A stretch of 32,705 bases of DNA from a virus. The notes below the pieces were generated by a model. That model saw nothing but the letters and a program-made list of their open reading frames with translations, did no database searches and was not told where the DNA came from. The translations under genes were made by a program, and so were the position numbers. Positions 14,866 to 22,431 of this stretch are shown in pieces. Each line of letters starts with the position of its first letter. Positions within the stretch are counted from its first letter, which is position 1. The stretch is from the IMG/VR virus record IMGVR_UViG_3300028365_000011, positions 1-32,705 of that record, one strand, 5' to 3'.

Positions 14866-15619
14866 TGTCGCTCTCCGTTAAGTTGTTGCCTAGCCAAACT
14901 TCTATAACTTTAGCAGTATCGCAGCCAGTGTTAGTTGCTTTATGCCACGTATTTTTAGGAATGTCAATGCTCTCGCCTGCAATGTACAGGTTAGTTGTTT
15001 TACGCCCATCTTGATATTCTAAATCCATGCGTATTTGCCCACATACAACATGCCAGTGTTCGCTGCGATTGTAATGACGTTGGTCACTTAATGACATACC
15101 TTTGCAAAACGCAAGTTCTTTAACTTGCCAGCCGTTGTTCTTATCTAGCACTGTGTATGTGCCCCATGCACGTTCAGTAGTAGGACGGCGATACTCTCTG
15201 AGTATTGAACTTGATGAATTTAGTTTAGCAGTTCCGCCAATGCCCCATGCAAATCGAAGGCCATACTGATGTTTGTACATTTTATATTCCGGAGTGTTGT
15301 CATTGGCTCGATCGCCACCGTTTGCAAATATAATAGCAGTATTGTTGCTGTGAGTTGACAACATATGAAATATTGCAAAATTTGCAGTATCATCATCGTC
15401 ATTAAACCCAATGACTTCATCCACCATGTCTAGGTGTTTGATAATATTTGCACGCTCGGCAAACGGCATAAAACGTTTGCCTTTCTTTCTTGCTAACCAC
15501 GCATCACTGTTAACAGCAACTACTAACTTGTCGCCGAGTGCCCTAGCTGCTTTAAAATACTCAATATGACCACTGTGGATTGGGTCAAATCCACCTGATA
15601 CCATTACTACTGTTTTCAT
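14849..15619 (-). CDS. Sugar-phosphate nucleotidyltransferase fused to a cupin domain
   Basis: 256 residues in two domains. Residues 1-145 are a cytidylyltransferase-like (RfaE/TagD-type) domain with SGGFDPIHSGH, where H15-S-G-H18 is the HxGH nucleotide site, and SSSSILREYR near 135-144 is the KMSKS-like element. Residues 155-245 are a cupin: H182, H188 and H190 in HYNRSEHWH and a second motif with H226 in IPKNTWHKATN. That order resembles mannose-6-phosphate isomerase-type cupins. It would activate a sugar or polyol phosphate as a nucleotide derivative, fitting the glycosyltransferases next to it. A perfect late promoter (TATAAATA) lies five bases before the ATG. Confidence 0.88.
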   Translation of the reverse strand: MKTVVMVSGGFDPIHSGHIEYFKAARALGDKLVVAVNSDAWLARKKGKRFMPFAERANIIKHLDMVDEVIGFNDDDDTANFAIFHMLSTHSNNTAIIFANGGDRANDNTPEYKMYKHQYGLRFAWGIGGTAKLNSSSSILREYRRPTTERAWGTYTVLDKNNGWQVKELAFCKGMSLSDQRHYNRSEHWHVVCGQIRMDLEYQDGRKTTNLYIAGESIDIPKNTWHKATNTGCDTAKVIEVWLGNNLTESDIERRD

Positions 15620-15624
15620 GTTTA

Positions 15625-15632
15625 TATTTATA
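15625..15632 (-). promoter_or_regulatory. Late promoter TATAAATA, start at ATG
   Basis: Perfect octamer five bases before the ATG of the nucleotidyltransferase-cupin gene. T4 late transcripts begin six bases after the octamer, which is the A of the ATG. Confidence 0.6.
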
Positions 15633-15637
15633 TCGAA

Positions 15638-16267
15638 TTAGTTCCAGCCAAATATATAGTCTTTTCGAACATTAGTAAGTTCTATAGCACCTAGGCTTTT
15701 GAGGTATTCGCCTGCGCAATATCCAGTGTCCGGATGCTGCTCAACTATAATAATTGGTTTGTAAAAAAGTATTGTTTCGGTTGCGCCTCTCAATACTTCT
15801 AGTTCGTAGCGTTCGCAGTCTATTTTTAGCAATCCAAATCTATCAATATCCAAGTCATCTAGTCTCTTAATGTCTATGCTGCCACTGCCCATACTATCTT
15901 TGTTTACGTAACTTGCACCAGTATTTTCTTTGTTAACTACTAGATCAATTTTGCTATTATGATTGCCCAACGCAAAATGATTTGTTACAACATTTTTTCC
16001 TGCAACATTTAGTTTTAAACAGTTGTATATTTCTTCAATTGGTTCAAATGCTATAACTTGATGAAATTCTTCTGCGAGATGTTTTGTCCACAATCCCACG
16101 TTTGCACCGACATCGAGTGCTCTGTCGAAGTCGCTAACATATTTGTATGCTTCTGTTCTAACATCGTCTTGATATTGTGCAGGGCCACCATTACTTATTC
16201 GTTTAGTAATTAATCTTTCAAAGTGGGTATCAGTGTCGGGCATCCAGTAGTCGTAAACTTTTTTCAT
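15638..16267 (-). CDS. FkbM-family methyltransferase
   Basis: 209 residues. SAM-binding motif I is ALDVGANVGLWT (D52 to G58), followed by IAFEPIEEIYNCLKLN, with the acidic residue that binds the SAM ribose. IDIKRLDDLDIDRFGLLKIDCERYELEVLRGA is the classic FkbM middle, and PIIIVEQHPD closes the fold. FkbM enzymes O-methylate sugars or polyketides. It overlaps the preceding methyltransferase by four bases (ATGA) and precedes the nucleotidyltransferase by 18 bases, so it is part of the carbohydrate operon. A sugar hydroxyl is the probable target. Confidence 0.88.
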   Translation of the reverse strand: MKKVYDYWMPDTDTHFERLITKRISNGGPAQYQDDVRTEAYKYVSDFDRALDVGANVGLWTKHLAEEFHQVIAFEPIEEIYNCLKLNVAGKNVVTNHFALGNHNSKIDLVVNKENTGASYVNKDSMGSGSIDIKRLDDLDIDRFGLLKIDCERYELEVLRGATETILFYKPIIIVEQHPDTGYCAGEYLKSLGAIELTNVRKDYIFGWN

Positions 16268-16818
16268 AATTTTTTTAATACAACAATATATTTAATAACT
16301 TCTAGTTGTGGGCCTTTTTTAACAGTAGCAAGGTATTCCTTGGTGTCGTCAAACACAATGTCCCATCCACTAAGTAATTGAAGTTTATGCTTCCACCATT
16401 GTGGATTTTCAATTATTAAATGTGCATTCCGTCCGTCACTTAGTGACTTTTTAGCAGGATGGCATGCAATTAAATGATATTGGTACTTTGTTGCTCGCGT
16501 ACAAAGGTCTGCTAGTGTTTCGTCAATTAAGTTAGGTTCTATATGCTCTAACACATCGCTGCTATAAATCATGTCAACTGTTGCAGGAAGTGGATTTGGA
16601 AACGTTACTGGATCAAACGTATGCAATTCGATGTCAACGTAGTCTTGTTTAAATTGTTTACTAACGTTTCCTTTTCCTGCACCAAAATCCAAGAAACTTG
16701 TAATGTTTCCAAACTCTAGCAACTCAATGACCTGTTGCGGAAGTTGAGATCCTAATCCAAATGTTTTTTTGTTATGCAGTATTTTTAGTTCTTCTAAGTA
16801 TTGTGCCGAATATGCCAT
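16264..16818 (-). CDS. Class I SAM-dependent methyltransferase
   Basis: 184 residues. Motif I is FLDFGAGKGNVSK (D44 to G50), the ribose-binding acidic residue is in LHTFDPVTF, and DMIYSSDVLEHIEPNLIDE matches the methyltransferase type 11 pattern. The C-terminal strands (QYHLIACHPAKK, IVFDDTKEYLATV) complete the Rossmann fold. The substrate is unknown; the position at the head of the carbohydrate cluster suggests a sugar intermediate. The late promoter TATAAATA at 16823-16830 overlaps the uvsY stop codon and leaves only four bases before this ATG, so the message may be leaderless. There is no Shine-Dalgarno sequence. Confidence 0.85.
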   Translation of the reverse strand: MAYSAQYLEELKILHNKKTFGLGSQLPQQVIELLEFGNITSFLDFGAGKGNVSKQFKQDYVDIELHTFDPVTFPNPLPATVDMIYSSDVLEHIEPNLIDETLADLCTRATKYQYHLIACHPAKKSLSDGRNAHLIIENPQWWKHKLQLLSGWDIVFDDTKEYLATVKKGPQLEVIKYIVVLKKL

Positions 16819-16822
16819 ATTG

Positions 16823-16830
16823 TATTTATA
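16823..16830 (-). promoter_or_regulatory. Late promoter TATAAATA overlapping the uvsY stop
   Basis: Perfect octamer containing the uvsY TAA and leaving four bases before the methyltransferase ATG. It would start the carbohydrate operon. Confidence 0.58.
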
Positions 16831-17281
16831 TTGCTGCGTCGTCTAGGCCAGCAACTCTTAGTCTAATTATATTATTAATAGAAAACCCTTTTGAATCAAG
16901 TCCTTTTAGTACGCCCAGCCATTTGTTTCGTAGTAGTGCAAACTCATTGATTAATTGTTCGTAATCGCAGACTGCTGTCTCGCCGTCTACATACTTTTCA
17001 CAATCGCGACTGGATAATGCACGCTGATAATTTTCTAAATATTTTCTAAAAAACGAGCTACGCAACTTACGTAATTCGATATTTAGATATTCCAGTATTG
17101 CCTCAAGTTCTTGAAGTTGATTAAATCGTTGTTCAACAATTCCAGGCATCATTGCTGCTGCTTTTTCAATACTACCCTTAATCTGAGTTTCAAAGCGAGC
17201 TGTTGCCAGCTCGCTTTCAAAGTATTGTATAGCATTTGGAATTTCAGTAATGTCATTAGTGACTTTGCTGTACCATCCCAT
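16826..17281 (-). CDS. uvsY: UvsY recombination mediator
   Basis: 151 residues, mostly helical. In T4, UvsY loads the UvsX recombinase onto gp32-coated single-stranded DNA. The middle has RSSFFRKYLENYQRALSSRD and EKYVDGE, and the end has LRNKWLGVLKGLDSKGFSINNIIRLRVAGL, which match the UvsY core and its closing helix as I know them from marine T4-like phages. The start follows the stop of the acidic 75-aa gene by two bases. Its own stop codon lies within the late promoter octamer of the next gene. The partner proteins UvsX and gp32 are encoded immediately upstream, so the whole recombination set is clustered. Confidence 0.9.
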   Translation of the reverse strand: MGWYSKVTNDITEIPNAIQYFESELATARFETQIKGSIEKAAAMMPGIVEQRFNQLQELEAILEYLNIELRKLRSSFFRKYLENYQRALSSRDCEKYVDGETAVCDYEQLINEFALLRNKWLGVLKGLDSKGFSINNIIRLRVAGLDDAAI

Positions 17282-17283
17282 GC

Positions 17284-17511
17284 TTAGTCCTCGTCTTCTT
17301 CATCGTTGTCGTCGTCAGTATCTAGATCAAGATAGTAATTAATAGCGTGATCTAAGAACTTGTCAGTTCCGCTAACCTCTCTAAGAGTCATGTCGTTAAC
17401 ACCGTAGTCTGCTAATAAATCAACATACTTTTCTGCTGCAAGTTCGACATGCTTTTTATCAAGATACTCCTTGAATAAATTCCAAATATCGGCTATCTGG
17501 TCTTCGTTCAT
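17284..17511 (-). CDS. Small acidic protein between uvsX and uvsY
   Basis: 75 residues starting MNEDQIADIWNLFKEYLDKKH with a conserved-looking AAEKYVDLLADYGVNDMTL, ending in a strongly acidic tail of Asp and Glu (about twelve in the last fifteen residues). Similar small proteins sit at the same place in marine T4-like phages; no function is known to me. It overlaps the uvsX stop by four bases (ATGA) and lies two bases before uvsY, so it is almost certainly co-expressed with the recombination pair. An acidic tail could mimic DNA or bind the basic surface of UvsX or UvsY, but this is speculation. Confidence 0.75.
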   Translation of the reverse strand: MNEDQIADIWNLFKEYLDKKHVELAAEKYVDLLADYGVNDMTLREVSGTDKFLDHAINYYLDLDTDDDNDEEDED

Positions 17512-18614
17512 TCTTCTTGCTCCTCAACATAATCAGCAGTGTCAACTTCTTCAACTTCGGGTTCGCTTTCTCCGTTGGCCCTGGCTGTTAATGCTGTTTC
17601 TTTCTTAATAAGAAAATCGGCCATTGCACGATCAAGGAGATCGCCTGTCCATCTTTTGCGGAATTCAAGAATCACTTCTCCATCTTCCATGACATACTCG
17701 TACCGGTTTCCCTTTTTTTCAAGTAGACCATTTCCGTCAAACAAGTCAAACAACCCACTGTATGGGTCCATGCCTGTTGCGTAAGGAATGCGCACTTCAA
17801 CGCTTTCAAACGGCTTTGAATACCGTGTTTTCATTATCTTGCACTTGGCACGAATACCATGTACAGTTGCTGATTTAACACCGTTTTCGTCTTCTTTTAA
17901 CTTTAGCTTTTTCATAGCAACAACAATCGATGATGCGTAGATAAAACCTTGGCCTCCAGAAATCTTGTCGTCTGGGTCAAACATATCTTGACTTTGATAA
18001 GTGTGGTTGGTAACAACCATACCTACGTTGTAAGAACCAAACATGTTAACACAGTTAGTAACCAATGCTTTGAGTTGCTTGGCCTTACGACCAAAGTCAC
18101 CTTTCATGTCGCCGGCTTCGAACTGATTAAGTTCTGTTGGCGACATAAGCATGCCCAACGAATCAACAACAAAGAGTACCTTTGGTCGATCTTCCTCTGC
18201 CATGTCTCTGTAGTCTTTCATAAACATATGAATTGTTTTAGCAACATCGTCGATCATTGCCATGTTGAGTTTCAACATTTTACTGTCGTCAGTGTCTACA
18301 TCAAGAGCTTTTAACCAGCTCTCGTCTAGTGCGTTCTCGGTGTCAACAAGAACTACAAAAATTCCTTGCTTCTGTGCTTCACGTACAAGTGTACCAGAAC
18401 AGATGAAAGATTTGCCAGCGCCTGACTCGCCTGCAAAAACACTTACTTTTCCTAGTGGAATACCTTTACTAAAGTCTCCGCTAATTAAATAGTTAAGTGC
18501 AAAGTTTCCTGTTGAGACCCAATCTGTTGGGTCGTGGAATCCCGAACTCATTCCTTGAATAGATTTTGTTAAACTATTGCGAAATTTCGAGGGATCAAAT
18601 GATTTAGTAGCCAT
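17508..18614 (-). CDS. uvsX: UvsX recombinase (RecA-like)
   Basis: 368 residues. This is the strand-exchange ATPase that forms filaments on single-stranded DNA in phage recombination and recombination-dependent replication. Walker A is GESGAGKS (62-69), and VLFVVDSLGML is Walker B. NHTYQSQDMFDPDDKISGGQGF is the L1/L2-type DNA-binding region, and the C-terminus is acidic (SEPEVEEVDTADYVEEQEE), as in RecA proteins. The size is close to T4 UvsX (391). Translation starts at ATG after AGGAGAAATTA. A hairpin between gp32 and this gene probably lowers read-through from gp32. Confidence is high. Confidence 0.96.
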   Translation of the reverse strand: MATKSFDPSKFRNSLTKSIQGMSSGFHDPTDWVSTGNFALNYLISGDFSKGIPLGKVSVFAGESGAGKSFICSGTLVREAQKQGIFVVLVDTENALDESWLKALDVDTDDSKMLKLNMAMIDDVAKTIHMFMKDYRDMAEEDRPKVLFVVDSLGMLMSPTELNQFEAGDMKGDFGRKAKQLKALVTNCVNMFGSYNVGMVVTNHTYQSQDMFDPDDKISGGQGFIYASSIVVAMKKLKLKEDENGVKSATVHGIRAKCKIMKTRYSKPFESVEVRIPYATGMDPYSGLFDLFDGNGLLEKKGNRYEYVMEDGEVILEFRKRWTGDLLDRAMADFLIKKETALTARANGESEPEVEEVDTADYVEEQEE

Positions 18615-18637
18615 TAATTTCTCCTATTAAGCCAAAG

Positions 18638-18677
18638 AATAACAGCCTTGAATATTTCAGTAGACAGGGCTGTTATT
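18638..18677 (-). terminator. Hairpin between gp32 and uvsX
   Basis: A 10-bp perfect stem (18638-18647 with 18668-18677) with a 20-base loop, directly after the gp32 stop. The T-run after it is weak, so it may attenuate or protect the gp32 message rather than fully stop transcription. Confidence 0.6.
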
Positions 18678-18682
18678 TAATT

Positions 18683-19657
18683 TTATGTGTTTTGACGTGA
18701 TCGAATCATTGCAAGGATATCCTGTGCACCGCCTGCGTTTTCTGCCGGAGCAGGAGCAGGTGCTGATTCTTGTGCTACTTCAGCGTTAGACTTGGATGGA
18801 ACGTCTTCGGTCTTAGCTGCTGGAGTAGCTGCTGGAGTAGCTGACGAAGCTTTTGGATCACCTGTGCGCTGTGACATGCCGGCAGGGCGGAAGTATTGGC
18901 CCCAACGATCCGGATCATATGGTTCTCCATCAACACTTGCTTCGAACATTTCAGTCAATACCTTAACTTCAATTTCCGATGGCTTCTTAGGAAGGAAGTC
19001 ACTTAGATCTAGCAATCCATTTTCTGTTACAGCAGCCAATTCTTCGTCAGCAAGGGGGCGGTCTCTACGTGCCCAATTTGAAGTTGAATAGTCTGCATAG
19101 CCGCCCTTGCTGGACTTGGTTAGGCGGAAGTCCACCCCACCAGCATAATCTGTTGGTAGTTCTTCCATGTCTGGATCCATGAGTGCTGCTTTGATGATCT
19201 TAAAGATCTGGGGACCGATAATAAATCTGCGAACTGGGTTCTCGGGTGTATTATCTTCTTTTAGTGCACTGTCTGTTACCAAGCCTTGGAAAATGTACGA
19301 ACGCTTTTTCCAATACTTTCTGCCCATGTCTTCTAAACTTGGGTCTTTGAACCAAGCGCGTACTTCTGCAAGTATCGGGCAACTTTCGTTATACATTTCC
19401 ATGCACGGAACTTGTACCTGCACAGGGCGAGAATCAGTTTCTCCTTTGATGCCTGCAAACGGAAGCTTAATCATCAAACGTTCTGTCCAGAAAAATGTGT
19501 TGTCTGCATTACCGTCTGGTAGGAATCTGATAGTAGAAGTATCACCTTCGTTCATATTCCAAAATGGGTAAATTGCGTTATCGCCCCCGGTTTTATTTCC
19601 ACCTGCGCGAGATTCTTGTTCTTTTAGTTTAGCTCTAATTTCTGCTAGTGATGCCAT
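18683..19657 (-). CDS. gp32: Single-stranded DNA-binding protein gp32
   Basis: 324 residues. It coats single-stranded DNA during replication and recombination and contacts UvsX and UvsY. The N-terminus (MASLAEIRAKLKEQESRAGG) is the basic self-association arm; the core has YPFWNMNEGDTSTIRFLPDG and FFWTERLMIKLPF, typical of gp32. The zinc region is only partly visible (C in VQVPCMEMYNESCPI), so zinc binding may differ from T4. The end is a low-complexity Ala/Pro linker followed by QDILAMIRSR, probably the protein-interaction tip. A consensus AGGAGG lies seven bases before the ATG, the strongest ribosome site in the window, and a long leader suggests translational control, as T4 gp32 is autoregulated. 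Confidence 0.95.
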   Translation of the reverse strand: MASLAEIRAKLKEQESRAGGNKTGGDNAIYPFWNMNEGDTSTIRFLPDGNADNTFFWTERLMIKLPFAGIKGETDSRPVQVQVPCMEMYNESCPILAEVRAWFKDPSLEDMGRKYWKKRSYIFQGLVTDSALKEDNTPENPVRRFIIGPQIFKIIKAALMDPDMEELPTDYAGGVDFRLTKSSKGGYADYSTSNWARRDRPLADEELAAVTENGLLDLSDFLPKKPSEIEVKVLTEMFEASVDGEPYDPDRWGQYFRPAGMSQRTGDPKASSATPAATPAAKTEDVPSKSNAEVAQESAPAPAPAENAGGAQDILAMIRSRQNT

Positions 19658-19664
19658 AGTGATG

Positions 19665-19670
19665 CCTCCT
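19665..19670 (-). promoter_or_regulatory. Consensus ribosome binding site of gp32
   Basis: AGGAGG seven bases before the ATG, the best Shine-Dalgarno match in the window. It fits an abundant protein and settles the start. Confidence 0.75.
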
Positions 19671-19724
19671 GTTAATGCTATTGCCTATGTGTCTTTATTT
19701 GTTCTTAATCGTGTGCCTGTTTGT

Positions 19725-19770
19725 AGTGTAGCACAAGTATTATACTACACTATTTTATTTATCCTGTCTA
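19725..19770 (-). promoter_or_regulatory. gp32 leader: TATAAT element and inverted repeat
   Basis: A TATAAT lies at 19739-19744 and a TAGACA at 19765-19770 (20 bases apart, long for sigma70). A 7-bp inverted repeat (19725-19731 with 19745-19751) flanks the TATAAT. In RNA from the late promoter it could fold at the 5' end. Possible control region for gp32, which is autoregulated in T4. Confidence 0.35.
19756..19763 (-). promoter_or_regulatory. Late promoter GATAAATA upstream of gp32
   Basis: One mismatch from the late consensus. It lies about 100 bases before the gp32 ATG and gives a long leader. Confidence 0.5.
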
Positions 19771-19798
19771 TCTTTATTTTAATTAATCCTAAAGAAAA

Positions 19799-21259
19799 TT
19801 ACATTCCGGATAGCCGTCTTAGCCTTGCTGTGTCGTCTGCCTGTGTGTGTTGTTGTGGTTGTTCTTGTACCGGTGCGTGTTGTTGCGCATGGGTAAAGTC
19901 GGTGCTTTCCACTTTTTGTATAAACTTTGCGGAAGGTTTTACATACTGGTCGCCGTATTCTTTTTGTACCGCAGTTAATACTGCTGTTTCACCTTTTGGA
20001 AATTTTCTAGTCTCTCTGTCAAAGTAGCTAAGGATGAATTCACCCAATGGAGTTTTTGCAGGTTGTTCCTTGCTGATGTTCGAATCGTTGGTAGGAACTT
20101 CATCATCGCGGTCGGGCGACTCGCTCCATTGACCCATTAACTTGTCAAATGCACTTTCGATTGCAACCTCGGCTTTGGACTTTTTGTCCTTGACTGCTTT
20201 TTTAAATGGCTCTTTTTTGTTGCCATCTTTGTCTACATCAAGGAAGTCCGGCTTTGCTTCTGCTACAAGGTCATCATAAGATATTTCTCTGGCCCTTGAT
20301 GCTTCGCCGACTAACCTATAAATGTAAGGAAAAATGTCTGTTAATTCTTCATTAAATTGCTTAATAGTAAGTTGATCAATCCAGTTCTCCGAAACATCGT
20401 CTGGCACATCCTCTATCAATGCCGGTGTAAACTTTGCAATTGCTTCCTTGTAATAGGATTCTTTTTGCAAGCCTATAATTTCTTTTTTAACTTCTGTGAC
20501 TCTGCTCTTAACAATATCTTTGTATCCGCCTAGTGTTTCAGCCATAACCGAACTACGACCGATATATTGGTTGAACTTGCGCAGTTTGGATGCTTCTTCT
20601 GACAGTCCTGAAATATACTTGCCAAAATCGTCGTATGCGTTACCACCTTCGCTAACATGCATTGCCATTGCGCGGGCGCCACTTAGGTGTTTAAATGGAT
20701 ACTTAAATCTCTCACCAGATGGTGATTCAACGTAAATTGCTTTGATTTTTTGGGTTCTGCTATTTACACTCTCTACGTTAATGGGTTGTGAGTGCTTGAT
20801 TGCTAACCTAGCATTGCCTATTTTTTGATAACTGGTATTCAGTGTACCATACATTTTTGATTCAGACATCTGATCATCTCCAGAACGATTTTTTGCTAAA
20901 AAGTAATAATCTTTTTTGTTTAATTGTTTTTTGTTTATATCACGCACCGAAAATGCCATTAATCTCTTTTTAGAAAACATTCGTATTTCTCTTAAAAAGT
21001 TATACCAGGCATCTTGTACAGCTTCGTCTTGATCGGCTACCAAGTCCTTGCTAGTGATAACAGAAATTCCAGTATCATTATCAAGACTTACACTAATTTT
21101 ACCAAGGTCTTCGCCGTTGCTTATGTACGAAAAGTCGTAATAACGGGCGTCATCTGGTATATTTGTTACGTTGCCTTCTTTGTCGCCGATGGTTACGTTG
21201 GGGAAACGTCCGCGGATTTTATTGAATAATTCCGCACCAATGCGATCTAAGTTTTTCAT
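19799..21259 (-). CDS. Conserved structural-type protein between terminase and gp32
   Basis: 486 residues, no enzyme motif seen. It is mostly helical and charged, with KSRVTEVKKEIIGLQKES as a possible coiled coil near the middle. Near residues 348-365 it carries EAKPDFLDVDKDGNKKEPF, a Ca-loop-like tag nearly identical to one in the product of 25696-26685. The tail is Gln/His-rich (QHAPVQEQPQQHTQ). I remember similar proteins at this position in pelagic phages but not a role. A link with the prohead or packaging is plausible from the shared tag and the neighbouring terminase genes. The start is set at ATG 21259; a TTG at 21274 would add five residues. The late promoter GATAAATA sits five bases before this ATG. 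Confidence 0.75.
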   Translation of the reverse strand: MKNLDRIGAELFNKIRGRFPNVTIGDKEGNVTNIPDDARYYDFSYISNGEDLGKISVSLDNDTGISVITSKDLVADQDEAVQDAWYNFLREIRMFSKKRLMAFSVRDINKKQLNKKDYYFLAKNRSGDDQMSESKMYGTLNTSYQKIGNARLAIKHSQPINVESVNSRTQKIKAIYVESPSGERFKYPFKHLSGARAMAMHVSEGGNAYDDFGKYISGLSEEASKLRKFNQYIGRSSVMAETLGGYKDIVKSRVTEVKKEIIGLQKESYYKEAIAKFTPALIEDVPDDVSENWIDQLTIKQFNEELTDIFPYIYRLVGEASRAREISYDDLVAEAKPDFLDVDKDGNKKEPFKKAVKDKKSKAEVAIESAFDKLMGQWSESPDRDDEVPTNDSNISKEQPAKTPLGEFILSYFDRETRKFPKGETAVLTAVQKEYGDQYVKPSAKFIQKVESTDFTHAQQHAPVQEQPQQHTQADDTARLRRLSGM

Positions 21260-21264
21260 ACTAT

Positions 21265-21272
21265 TATTTATC
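21265..21272 (-). promoter_or_regulatory. Late promoter GATAAATA, start at ATG
   Basis: Overlaps the stop of the terminase C-terminal gene and ends five bases before the ATG at 21259. It supports that ATG over the TTG at 21274, which lies upstream of and partly inside the octamer. Confidence 0.55.
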
Positions 21273-22371
21273 AAAAGCTACTGCTGACAAAGATAGGCAT
21301 CGGCTGCTCATAATCTTCGTCGGGTTCAAGATGAATAAAGGTATTATAAATCGAAGGATCCCAATCTTTGATCACAGTAATCATTCGCAGAGCAAGCAAC
21401 GTAGCGCTAACCAAATCGTCGCCGTGTCCTTGCTTTGCTTGAAAACTGGTATTCGACTTTACATAATTTTTTAATTCGGATATAAGCGGTCTGCTTCGCA
21501 ACAACAGTTGATCGTTTTCAATCATTGTTTTTAATCTTGCGCAGATGGTCATTTTTGCGCCATGTGTGGTGTTAAATCCTTTACGAAACTTTCTTACATG
21601 ACCTTTTCTCATGGGTTCACTGATAAACAATCCTGGTATATTTTCTTCGCCATAATCGTTGATTACAATCAGTGCTGCTTCGCCCAATCCATTGTTCTCG
21701 ACGCTCCAGTATATGTTGTCGCCACCGCTCTTGGTTTCGTCAGCAATGTATTGGCAGATATCTTTTAATACACGAACCTGGCCAGGGATTCCGGTTTCGT
21801 TGTGACACCATTCCCCAACTTGTTCATACGTAGGAATTTCATATATTTGTAATGCTGCGTTGTTGCCGCCTGTGCCCATAGCAGGATCTAGTGACACCAC
21901 ATAACTGTATTTCGAGCTTGGCTTTTTGAACCAACGAGTATGACCCATATTTAATAGAGGCGCTTCGCCTTCCATTGTAGCAAGTTTGATCGAATGTATT
22001 AGCGTCTCGTCGAACACAAGGAATTCACAGTTCGAGCTGAGTATTTTGTTTGTATAATATCGGTGGCCGCCATTGACTTCTATAAGATCATAAACCGGTT
22101 CTGAATAACCTAGATCTATTTTGTTGAGTAATTTTATATCGCCTTCGGTTGTAACCACTGTGTTTCCTATTGCAATGTCCTGGGCTTGTTTTGAAGTTTC
22201 CGGGCCTATGTAAAATTTGTGATCGTGGGTGCATTCAACATATGCGCCTTGTTCAAACTCCATTCGGAGCAACGGTTTTATTCCCATCATGCTAACACCG
22301 GCAAAGTCTTGAAACCCTTCCGGTGTTAGCACCTTGTACCCCTTGATGTTCTCTTTAAAAGTCTTTGTCAT
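21271..22371 (-). CDS. gp17: Terminase large subunit gp17, C-terminal part with C-terminal piece of split intein 2
   Basis: 366 residues. Residues 1-114 are intein: block B is ECTHDHKFYI (T48 to H51) and the end is VNGGHRYYTNKILSSN, with terminal Asn114 and +1 Cys115; the penultimate residue is Ser, not the usual His. The remaining 252 residues are the nuclease domain of the packaging motor, with VSLDPAMGTGG, WSVENNGLGEAA and GHGDDLVSATL holding the three acidic catalytic positions of T4 gp17. It cuts concatemer DNA at start and end of packaging. Without splicing it lacks the ATPase domain. The late promoter AATAAATA and AGGA ribosome site lie in the 3' end of the preceding endonuclease region. 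Confidence 0.92.
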   Translation of the reverse strand: MTKTFKENIKGYKVLTPEGFQDFAGVSMMGIKPLLRMEFEQGAYVECTHDHKFYIGPETSKQAQDIAIGNTVVTTEGDIKLLNKIDLGYSEPVYDLIEVNGGHRYYTNKILSSNCEFLVFDETLIHSIKLATMEGEAPLLNMGHTRWFKKPSSKYSYVVSLDPAMGTGGNNAALQIYEIPTYEQVGEWCHNETGIPGQVRVLKDICQYIADETKSGGDNIYWSVENNGLGEAALIVINDYGEENIPGLFISEPMRKGHVRKFRKGFNTTHGAKMTICARLKTMIENDQLLLRSRPLISELKNYVKSNTSFQAKQGHGDDLVSATLLALRMITVIKDWDPSIYNTFIHLEPDEDYEQPMPIFVSSSF

Positions 22372-22388
22372 TTAGTGTCCTATACGAA

Positions 22389-22396
22389 TATTTATT
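22389..22396 (-). promoter_or_regulatory. Late promoter AATAAATA of the terminase C-terminal gene
   Basis: Octamer with one mismatch. The predicted leader is about 12 bases, with AGGA, before the ATG at 22371. Confidence 0.5.
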
Positions 22397-22431
22397 CTCA
22401 AATATCCAAACTTCGTAGTCATACCCTCTGT

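Noticed and set aside
18648-18667. Hidden small gene between gp32 and uvsX
   Set aside because: The region is the loop of a hairpin and has no start with a ribosome site.
21260-21274. TTG start five codons upstream for the 486-aa protein
   Set aside because: The TTG is upstream of and overlaps the late promoter, so it would not be in the late transcript; ATG 21259 is preferred.
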